Part shown: piece by piece, positions 44,601 to 48,113 of the stretch
How the letters are laid out: each line of letters opens with the position of its first letter
Numbering within the stretch: the stretch's first letter is position 1
NCBI GenBank assembly: GCA_034231615.1
Contig: CM067317.1
Coordinates: 21,247,477 to 21,311,476 of the forward strand
Source of the DNA: Meghimatium bilineatum
Taxonomy: Eukaryota > Mollusca > Gastropoda > Stylommatophora > Philomycidae
Length of the DNA stretch: 64,000 bases
Reading direction: 5' to 3'
The notes under the pieces: generated by a model
Told to the model about the DNA's origin: nothing
What the model saw: the letters and a program-made list of their open reading frames with translations, nothing else
Database searches by the model: none
Made by a program: the position numbers and the translations under genes

Positions 44601-45435
44601 AGTACTGTCAAGACTGACTGATGATACAAAAGTACTATCATGTCTGACAATTTAATCACTAAAAGATGATACTAAGTACTGTGATGCCTGATAGTTAACA
44701 CACAATCATATCATGCAATTCCTGAGGATCAAAACAAACATGTGAACTTAGATTGATGAAATAGTCACTTTTGATAGCTCATAACCTTACTGGTAAAAGC
44801 ACAAGTTCATCTCATTTGGGTAAATGAGGCAAACCCAGACTCAATATAAGGTTGTCTCAAAGGCATGGTTGTGATAGGGAAGTTTATGGATGCATGTTTA
44901 GTCGCTCAAGGTAAACATTCCAGTGTGCCAGACAGTATCCCAGGATTGCAACATCCTGCCAGGAGCATAGTATACACTTCTGGGTCAACTATCTCATTAT
45001 TCTTCTGCCAGATTTGTTGACCCATCTGCAATGATGGTACATCTAATATTTCCCATTGCCCAGAAGTCAGCCGCCAAAGGACAAATGTGCTATGTCTGCT
45101 GCCTGCATCCCTTTGTCTTAAAACTGAAGTCAAACATAATTTGTAGGTGTTATATCAGTGTAAAATATTCTTTTTTTTTCAATTCCAGTTTTGCACAAAA
45201 CATTGTAAACTGCCTTGAACGTCCACTGGCTCGTTCATGCTCTCTGGAAGTTGTTGACACAATGGTAAGCGCACTCCATAGATTTCTACCTCCGGCTTGT
45301 GCCCCTGTACCTGCAGTGTATGAGGCAGAAGATGATCAGACAGAGAAAATTGGAAGCAGTGCAAACCATGATGAACTAGATGAACCGATGATATATGAGA
45401 CTGTTATTGTGGAAGGTGGGGATGGAGGTAACTGA
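23585..45435 (+). CDS. Secreted cysteine-module protein (five exons, 244 aa)
   Basis: Five exons (23585-23639, 30181-30322, 31072-31220, 40662-40803, 45189-45435) splice in phase through GT-AG introns to 735 bases, 244 residues. The start has A at -3 and G at +4. Residues 1-19 (ALVILILFSI core) look like a signal peptide. After a short Cys-containing N-region come three chained modules of pattern C-x(8-11)-C-x(7-10)-C-x(19-27)-C, where the last Cys of one is the first of the next. One N-glycosylation sequon (NIT) is in module 1. The tail after the last Cys is acidic. The Cys spacing of the last module resembles insect 27-kDa haemolymph glycoproteins (DUF1397) and, more loosely, nematode DUF19 proteins. 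That link is inference; function is unknown. Existence of the gene is supported by consistent phases and splice signals. Confidence 0.85.
23640..25390. other. Intron 1 of secreted gene, mostly featureless
   Basis: AT-rich intron sequence. It contains a 43-base near-duplicate (about 24437-24520, motif TATGTGTG-TAAG-GGGATTAAAG) and two long G-runs (24764-24775 and 25076-25085). No exon is recognised. Confidence 0.5.
25395..25740 (-). mobile_element. LINE I 3' end
   Basis: It begins CTTCTTCTCGTTCACAGTTC, then ACATGTCTACACGGCAAATC; on the minus strand the knuckle region (remnant of TAEHILQDC and LNQLREEH) follows. Same family as 3220-3726, reversed. Confidence 0.75.
25760..26585. other. Intron sequence with C-runs, no gene seen
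   Basis: C11 at 26003-26013 and C10 at 26475-26484 break otherwise plain AT-rich sequence. No repeat family is recognised. Confidence 0.45.
26590..26850 (+). mobile_element. SINE II copy with internal 33-base expansion
   Basis: The SINE II quasi-palindromic segment (CTGGATCTCTCTTGTTCTAG, GACAATATTCCTA) is repeated four times in a row (about 26624-26756), where other copies have it once. The rest of the SINE follows to CCAACACATCCAACTTCGGA. Confidence 0.75.
27030..27255 (+). mobile_element. SINE I copy
   Basis: It starts CTTCTTCTTCG, then GACCCTATATGGGATGGGAC, CACCTCTTACGCCATGCTTG and TTGCTATTAATTACTCC. It is missing a short middle piece relative to the full-length copy. Confidence 0.7.
27490..28300 (+). 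repeat. GC-rich, CpG-rich island with imperfect tandem repeats
   Basis: Base composition is clearly richer in G+C and CpG than the surrounding intron. A segment with AACTCTA-TGTC, TTCCTATA-CGGAAA, AGAAAGGGTTC and ATGGGC recurs at about 27768, 27876 and, more diverged, 28072. A second alternating segment (GCAAGGTCGATCAGC...) recurs near 28168. A GTTCGAATC string on the minus strand (near 28000) resembles a tRNA B box. It leads straight into SINE III at 28308, so it may be the body of a larger parent element. Confidence 0.5.
28308..28490 (+). mobile_element. SINE III copy (diverged)
   Basis: GCTGGACCTCGGACGTCC, GTGGCCAACCGAGGTG, CTTGCAGCACAACGTAC and the end GAGCGAACGCAGAAGAAGA match the minus-strand element at 13542-13740. 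It lacks the clean TSD of that copy. Confidence 0.75.
28500..28590 (+). repeat. Short dispersed repeat shared with 34.6 kb
   Basis: GAGTGGTACTCTC, the following Gly/Cys-like run and GACGGAGTACAT recur in inverse orientation at about 34610-34690. The family is unknown. Confidence 0.55.
28600..29185. other. Intron sequence, no feature seen
   Basis: No exon, RNA gene or clear repeat border. The part near 28980-29100 may be a very old SINE I relic but is too diverged to call. Confidence 0.4.
29188..29460 (+). mobile_element. SINE I copy, near full length
   Basis: CTTCTTCTTCTTTG tail, CAAACTCCTGCAGATGAGCA, CATGGTTTACAGC, GACACATCCGACTTCAGCAC, CTTACAACATGCTTGGCATG, GTTGCTATTCTTCG and TTTGCAACACACG. 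Only the CCCTATATGGGAT block is decayed. Confidence 0.8.
30064..30175 (+). repeat. 56-base tandem duplication at exon 2 acceptor
   Basis: AATGCT-TACTTGTATTACT through TATGTATGTATATTG occurs twice, starting at 30064 and 30120. The second copy runs into the TTTATTTGTAG acceptor. Confidence 0.9.
30181..30322 (+). CDS. Secreted protein exon 2 (N-terminal Cys region)
   Basis: It begins DVHDCSAKCPEDY and ends LEELC plus two bases of a Val codon; the donor is GTAAGT at 30323. It holds four cysteines and a Gly-rich turn. A 56-base tandem duplication abuts its acceptor and a 38-base minisatellite starts 50 bases after its donor. Confidence 0.88.
30373..30770 (+). repeat. 38-base minisatellite, about 10.5 copies
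   Basis: Units start every 38 bases from 30373 to 30753 and read CTGAGATATATTCTAC, then (G/C)TCATGGCACATCC and ATACTAGT. Variants are at one or two positions only (ACGTCAT, ATGTCAT, ACCTCAT), so expansion is recent. Confidence 0.97.
30778..31030 (+). mobile_element. SINE I copy, diverged
   Basis: It directly follows the minisatellite: TTCTTCTTCAGTGTTTATTC, CATGGTTTAG, CACATCCACTTTCAACATAC, CTATGGGACAACC, then ATTGCTACTCTTTACT. It ends about 40 bases before exon 3. Confidence 0.7.
31072..31220 (+). CDS. Secreted protein exon 3 (Cys module 1)
   Basis: It reads RGILQKSIDCLRDIYDRC, the sequon NNIT, then WKHGQALLCEDLN. The acceptor is TTCCTACAG and the donor GTAAGT. The helical look and Cys spacing match exons 4 and 5. 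Confidence 0.88.
31221..32180. other. Intron 3 beginning, no feature assigned
   Basis: Short open frames (31154-31399, which is exon 3 read into the intron, and 31583-31804) show no domain. The inverted pair CATAGAGTTGCAAC / GTTGCAGTCC near 31746 and 32005 hints at an unidentified element. Nothing firm. Confidence 0.4.
32185..33265 (+). mobile_element. LINE A copy, plus strand
   Basis: The RT phrase LHMCFIDYSKALDC appears at about 32193, then VKLEGDLSEWFETQ and LLNIYAESIMRNVRED. The 3' end is ...ACATCACATGACAC. Same family as the LINE in the triplicated unit but more decayed, so older. Confidence 0.85.
33690..33830 (+). repeat. Dispersed repeat shared with 42.04-42.14 kb
   Basis: ATCAAAATCCTTCCTGTACA, GGCATCTGCTATGGCAAAGT, GGCCTTTATTTCC and AAAACATGCAGTAACGAAAG recur in inverse order at 42044-42135. 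The family is not recognised. Confidence 0.6.
34155..34275 (+). repeat. Local ~60-base tandem duplication
   Basis: CAGAAATTTGT, TTTTCTATAGGATGGGTAGT and AATAGTTATTTCTTCTTTGG occur twice in succession, about 64 bases apart. Confidence 0.85.
34270..34830 (-). mobile_element. LINE I 3' end with a nested insertion
   Basis: CTTCTTGTTCACATG, AGTCTGGTTTTCTTGATGAA and the knuckle region match 7855-8300. About 140 bases (34565-34708) interrupt it between two GGATGG strings. The inserted part is the inverse of the repeat at 28500-28590. Confidence 0.7.
34848..34950 (+). repeat. 34-base tandem repeat, 3 copies
   Basis: GGAGTCATTGATGACA, TCAAGGCACA and TTGACAAT repeat at 34848, 34882 and 34916. Confidence 0.93.
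34960..35790. other. Intron sequence, no feature seen
   Basis: Short minus-strand frames (34898-35245) read through the 34-base repeat and have no domain. The remainder is plain AT-rich. Confidence 0.45.
35798..36391 (+). mobile_element. piggyBac-type MITE carrying a nested tRNA-SINE
   Basis: TTAA (35794-35797) is followed by CCTTTTAGCTGCTATGGA. The right end CACTGAAAACAATGTTGCAG meets TTAA at 36392-36395. Sequence outside the SINE matches 62445-62908, whose right end is complete (GCAGCTAAAGGG then TTAA). The body is about 290 bases without the SINE. Non-coding. Confidence 0.75.
35840..36145 (+). mobile_element. tRNA-derived SINE
   Basis: The left part resembles a tRNA gene: an A-box-like TAGCATAGTTGATAGCG and a B-box-like CAGGTTTGAAATTAC. 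The conserved central domain reads CCAGTTGACCCAGCTGTAAA, TGAGTACCTG and GGCAAGGAAGGGAACTG-like text. The end is TTACCTTTACC repeats. It lies inside a piggyBac-type MITE. Confidence 0.8.
36400..36990. other. Intron sequence, no feature seen
   Basis: AT-rich, no long frames and no recognised repeat family. Confidence 0.5.
37000..37215 (-). mobile_element. SINE I copy
   Basis: GCATGTCATAAGAGGTGACTA, TCCCATCCCATAGAGGATCA, GCTGAAGTCTGATGT, CTGTGAACTGTAACACAATG and ATTCTCTGGATTACATTC follow the inverse SINE I order. Confidence 0.75.
37220..38500. other. Intron sequence, (TG)n stretch, no gene seen
   Basis: A GTTTGTTTGTTTGTGTGTGT run lies near 37382. Short frames at 37940-38170 and 38191-38445 show no domain or splice context. 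Confidence 0.45.
38510..38700 (+). mobile_element. SINE I distal fragment
   Basis: GACACACATGGCTTCAGCAC, TTGCATCACTTTGACC, TCACTCTTATGACGCATGG and GTTACTATTCTTTGG match the distal half of SINE I. Confidence 0.65.
38810..39110 (+). mobile_element. tRNA-derived SINE, second copy
   Basis: CAGTATCTTAGTCGATAATG (A-box area), CCAGGTTTGAAACCAC (a near-perfect B box), CCAGTTGACTCAGCTGTAAA, and TTACCTTTATCTTTAC tail. Same family as 35840-36145. Confidence 0.85.
39115..40045. other. Intron sequence, no feature assigned
   Basis: Plain AT-rich sequence. A short minus-strand frame at 39900-40175 is without domains. GTCTATTGTCTATCACCAGG (39900) resembles a piece near 10715 inverted, perhaps an old LINE end. 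Confidence 0.4.
40050..40215 (-). mobile_element. SINE II copy, inverse
   Basis: ATCTGGACTACAACATGCTG, GAAATCTTGTAGGATCATTG, TGCAAGAGAGATTCAATTGA and TTAAGAATGAACAC give the SINE II order on the opposite strand. Confidence 0.7.
40260..40420 (+). mobile_element. pogo/Tigger-like MITE
   Basis: The left end ACAGTGGAATCCCCATATAAC matches the 5463 element's terminus. The body has TTTATGCAATAACAGAAGT and TTGGGGATTTTGAAAT...GGGAATTTTG. The right terminus is eroded. Confidence 0.6.
40662..40803 (+). CDS. Secreted protein exon 4 (Cys module 2)
   Basis: It reads LFKKHFDCVSKFGPRISSC and ends HDITC. The acceptor is TTATTTCAG; the earlier CTCTCACAG at 40627 would bring a stop in the required frame and is rejected. 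The donor is GTAAGT. Confidence 0.85.
40919..41077 (+). mobile_element. SINE II copy
   Basis: CGTCTTCTTCAGCGTTCATT, GTAGCAGGATAATGGTTCTA, CTAGATTTCCAGCAGGA, ATTTGCATCAATGGTCC and ACACATCCATCTTCAGCAGG. It lies 115 bases after exon 4. Confidence 0.85.
41140..41260 (+). repeat. Dispersed repeat, founder of the adjacent minisatellite
   Basis: GTGACCAGCTTGTAAG and CCAGTTCTCTCGTA are shared with 3790-4035 (-). The next stretch of that repeat, ACTAGTGATATGGTTACAG, is what has been amplified from 41261. Confidence 0.6.
41261..41570 (+). repeat. 31-base minisatellite, 10 copies
   Basis: Units start every 31 bases from 41261 to 41540: GATGACTTACTATACTAGTG then ATATGATTACA. Three or four units have GATGGC instead of GATGAC. 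The last unit is diverged (CTACACTAGCGATTTGG). Confidence 0.97.
41612..41750 (-). mobile_element. SINE II copy, inverse
   Basis: TTGGTGCAAATAAATCAGCG, TCTCTGGACTACATCATGCT, AGAGATCCAGTGGGAGTTTG and GAACAGAA tail. It forms an inverted pair with 40919-41077 around the minisatellite. Confidence 0.8.
42044..42140 (-). repeat. Dispersed repeat, inverse of 33.69-33.83 kb
   Basis: AACTTTCGTTACTGCATGTT, GGAAATAAAGGCCACTTTG, ATAGCAGATGCCGCAACATG and AAGGAAGGATTTTGAT are the reverse of the 33690-33830 text. Confidence 0.6.
42336..42785 (+). repeat. 57-59-base minisatellite, about 8 copies
   Basis: GAAGCATCTCTATGTTTATA, AGTCATACAAAAGAACCC, ATTTATGTGATCTTG and a variable GAAGA/GGAGGA/GGAGGGA joint. Spacings are 57, 57, 58, 59, 58, 59, 57. 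Partial units precede it (from about 42240). Because most steps are near multiples of three it yields long open frames on both strands (42347-42784 +, 42317-42514 -) that are artefacts of the repeat. Confidence 0.95.
43040..43245 (-). mobile_element. tRNA-derived SINE, third copy (inverse, truncated)
   Basis: AGTAAAGGTTG (tail), GATGAAGATAACTCTTCATG, TAACCTCCCCTAACTCATG, and CATTTACAGCTGAGTCGACTGG match the inverse of 38810-39110. The tRNA head is missing. Confidence 0.75.
43455..43700 (-). mobile_element. LINE RNase H C-terminal fragment
   Basis: The minus strand reads ELDYGIFIFLPGHVGGQGNKRAEQLA: the PGHVG..GN..AE.LA signature near the end of LINE RNase H domains. It is 5'-truncated; related text at 59160-59240 (-). 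Confidence 0.7.
44290..44578 (+). repeat. Unassigned repeat-like segment ending TGATGATGAT
   Basis: An open frame (44335-44571) ends ...TMDVTSLQ and two stops within a TGATGATGAT run, a LINE-style finish. I do not recognise the residues before it. It could be the tail of an RTE/CR1-like LINE. Confidence 0.35.
44870..45135 (-). repeat. Dispersed repeat V with coding look, copy 1
   Basis: It shares with 50930-51180 the blocks TTTATGGATGCATGTT, TTGACC(C/T)ATCTGCA-TGATG and AAAGGACAAA. On the minus strand both copies give related peptides (DPEVYTMLLAGC...; [15 protein letters not shown]). It abuts the exon 5 acceptor. Family unknown. Confidence 0.55.
45189..45435 (+). CDS. Secreted protein exon 5 (Cys module 3, acidic tail, stop)
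   Basis: It reads FAQNIVNCLERPLARSC, then VDTMVSALHRFLPPAC and an acidic tail ending EGGDGGN and TGA. A T-rich tract and AATTCCAG acceptor precede it. Confidence 0.87.
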
Positions 45436-45531
45436 AGTCTGCAAGAAATGGTAAAAAAAACATTTTCAGCAAACAAGACAAACCACATTAATGGACCAAT
45501 AGTAAAAACTAACAATGAGTATCTCTGTGCA

Positions 45532-45537
45532 AATAAA
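45532..45537 (+). terminator. Candidate poly(A) signal of the secreted-protein gene
   Basis: AATAAA lies 97 bases after the stop codon, implying a short 3' UTR. Confidence 0.5.
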
Positions 45538-45647
45538 GATAATACACATATTTATGCTATTCTCATAGTTAATACTGTTATTACATTAACATATACGTTA
45601 GTTTCTGAGAAATACAGAATTCAAATCAGTCTTGTTTGCACATAATG

Positions 45648-45790
45648 TTAAAGAAGAATTCCTTTATAACAAATTAGTCCGGACAGACAAAATATTTATG
45701 CAATAACCAAAATGTACAACAAACAGTTAACAATAAACTAATTGTGATTTTGAAAAGTGTTATTAATGAGGAAATTTTGTATAAAACCAA
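45648..45790 (+). mobile_element. pogo/Tigger-like MITE, third copy
   Basis: GAATTCCTTTATAACAAATT, AGTCCGGACAGACA, TTTATGCAATAACC, CTAATTGTGATTTTGAAAAG and GAGGAAATTTTG match 5463-5629 (inverted) and 40260-40420. The terminal CAGTGG is lost. Confidence 0.6.
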
Positions 45791-45845
45791 AGTAATATAA
45801 AAGTGTACTATTTAATGAATTCTTGTGAGGTTTACTGTACTTTAT

Positions 45846-46135
45846 CTTCTACGTCTTCTACATGCTTTTTCAAATTCCCACTGGATATCTCTTGTAACAG
45901 GGCAATAGTCCTACTAGATTTCCAGCAGGATATAGTCCAGAGAATGGAAATGAAATGATAAAAGAATGAATTGTGTTATGGTTTGCAGCATGGCTGTGAT
46001 ATCTTTATCTCTCTGCCTTACACATCGGGTGTTTGAGTCAATTTGTGAACAGCCAACATCTTTAGTGTCTCTTATGCCATGTATTGAAGGTCACAGTGTT
46101 ATTATCCTTTCTTCCCCTTGTGGGTCTAGGTAACA
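45846..46135 (+). mobile_element. SINE II/SINE I hybrid
   Basis: The left 110 bases are SINE II (CCCACTGGATATCTCTTG, CTAGATTTCCAGCAGGATA). From GTTATGGTTTGCAGCATGG on it is SINE I (ACACATCGGG, GTCTCTTATGCCATGTATTG, AGGTAACACACC). Confidence 0.75.
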
Positions 46136-46285
46136 CACCAGCATGTAGGTACATTGACAGAATAGTAAAAGGGTATCAAATCCTAAACAGAAAATTAATA
46201 GCTTATGAATAGTTTTAAAAAAAATAATACAGTATATATGACTGACTTTATTAATTAACCATGTAAACATACATTAATAATCTAA

Positions 46286-46460
46286 TTTACTAGGGCAGCC
46301 GGTCAGAGTGCCAGTTCATACTAGTCCCCCATTTACTCTGGCAGCGTACCTGAGTCTCACTTCATACTTAATCCCCCATTTACTCTGGCAGCCTGTACAA
46401 GTGTCAGTTCACACTAGCCCCCATTTACTAGAGCAATTAGTCTGTCTTAGTTTATACTAA
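46286..46460 (+). repeat. 46-base imperfect tandem repeat, about 3.5 copies
   Basis: TTTACT-GGCAGCC and CAGTTCA-ACTAGTCCCCC recur with starts at 46286, 46332, 46379 and 46424. Confidence 0.85.
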
Positions 46461-46714
46461 CAAGACATCCAACAAACTCATATGATCACTACACATGAGG
46501 ACATGTTTTCAGTTATCTGCAAGAGTATCTGTAAATAATGATTGAACTGTTCACATAATTTCACATTTTTACTGTAGCACATTTGTAAATACATATATTT
46601 ACAAACATTAGTTTTTGTAAAAAGATTATCGTTAACTGCAATACAATATGAAAAGTTTACAGTAAGTACAAAAACTATATTGCGAAGTTCAGTTTGACAC
46701 CATTAATGTATGAA

Positions 46715-46900
46715 GAATACTGTGTTATATCTGTATTTCAGTGTAATACCATTGATGAGGAGGAATACTGTGTTATATCTGTATTTCATTGTGACACCAT
46801 TGATGAGGAGGAATACTGTGTTATATCTGTATTTCAGTGTGACACCATTGATAAGGAGGAGGAATACTGTGTTATATCTATATTTTTGTGATGATACTTG
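46715..46900 (+). repeat. 48-base tandem repeat, about 4 copies
   Basis: GAATACTGTGTTATATCTGT, ATTTCAGTGTGACACC and ATTGATGAGGAG repeat at 46715, 46763, 46811 and 46862 (last gap 51). The period is divisible by three, so two overlapping open frames (46694-46891, 46710-46901) are artefacts. Confidence 0.93.
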
Positions 46901-47139
46901 AAAGTGATGTGGTCATAAAAATCTCCATCAGCTAGAAATAGTTCCTGCACCACCAAGTTAGGAAGTCAGTGCCTAACCACTACACTACTGAAGCCAACTA
47001 CCTGACAAGCACCACATTGTGTACTAATTAGTTTTAAGGTCATTGACTTCAAAAGAGTTTTCAAGAATATTGTGTCCATCATAGTCATTATTGCTCAGAT
47101 TAAGCAGGTCAAATCAGTGGGAAAGGATACCCTATCCTC

Positions 47140-47340
47140 ACTAATCTTTTAGATGGTTTGTCCATGTAATAGGAATGTCAAATGTCTGCATATCCAAAGA
47201 TACTCTTTGGTCAACTCTGATCTGGTGGATGGCAAAGAAGCAGACCAAAAAGTGAGATATAAGGTCATCTGCAAAACAGCCTTGAATTATTTATGATCAA
47301 TACAAATTCTTGAGAAGAATTGGTTGATAATTGCACTGCA
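47140..47340 (+). mobile_element. RTE/CR1-like LINE 3' coding fragment
   Basis: Plus-strand text translates in pieces to WFVHVIGMSN, IWWMAKKQTKK and RSSAKQP, the decayed form of the common LINE end G-HV-RM...G-RP-GRPK...R..K. Confidence 0.5.
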
Positions 47341-47426
47341 TGGAGTACAGTTTTAGGTTGAGGCATTCAATTGTCCAGTTGGGACCTGAAGGAGAAGTTT
47401 GAAGACAACTGCTGAAGACAAACTAC

Positions 47427-47700
47427 TTCTTCTTCTGCGTTCCTTCTTAAAGTCCTGCAGATTAGTAGGATGTAGTCCGGAGAACGGAATGCTATGTATC
47501 ATGGTTTACAGCATTGCTGATATCTGCGCCTTTTGGCCTGACACATCCAACTTCAGCATGGCTTTGGGTCACTGACCCTATATGGGATGGGACTGCCAAC
47601 TCCATCCCATAACCTCCTTAGTCGCCTTTTACGACATGCGTGGAAGGTAAACAGTGTTGCTATTCTTTGCTCCCCTTTCGGGCCCTGGCAACACAAGGGC
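47427..47700 (+). mobile_element. SINE I copy, full length
   Basis: CTTCTTCTTCTGCGTTCC, GCAGATTAGTAGGATGTAGT, CGGAGAACGGAATG, GACCCTATATGGGATGGGAC, CGCCTTTTACGACATGCGTG, TTTGCTCCCCTTTCGGGCCC and GGCAACACAAGGGC. It is close to the copy at 22961. Confidence 0.9.
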
Positions 47701-47939
47701 ATGAAGACAAACAACATAGATAAAAGGCACATGCACCCTTCAGATAAGATTTTTATGTATATGCTACTCTCATTCCTGCAGATAAAATTTTGGCCTGATC
47801 AGTCATGAAAGAGAGTGAAATCTAAGGGCCTTCTAATCCATACAGAACTGTTTCACTGGTCTGCTTCTGATCGCCTGTAAAGACATCAAAGACCATCATC
47901 ATAGTTCTTATACTTTGTGAAGTTCACTTCAAATAGCTA

Positions 47940-48113
47940 TCATGGATTGGCTGTAACCTGTTTCTTTACAAACTTGGCAATAAAGAAACCAATAGTGTCT
48001 ATATTGTAGGCCTCTTTTAAGTCTTGACTTGTGGGATCAAATCTCTGCACCTTTGACCTTTGCTCCTCAGTGAGGTCACATCCTGGTAGCCCATCTCCAC
48101 CGAGCTTGAAAGG
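47940..48113 (-). CDS. NSUN6: NSUN6 last exon (C-terminus, stop)
   Basis: It encodes [27 protein letters not shown] and [20 protein letters not shown], then TGA. The human counterpart ends [16 protein letters not shown]. The acceptor is AATCAG. Confidence 0.93.
   Translation of the reverse strand, partial: PFKLGGDGLPGCDLTEEQRSKVQRFDPTSQDLKEAYNIDTIGFFIAKFVKKQVTANP

Noticed and set aside
46694-46901. Two overlapping ~65-residue frames
   Set aside because: Both are readings of a 48-base tandem repeat whose period is a multiple of three.
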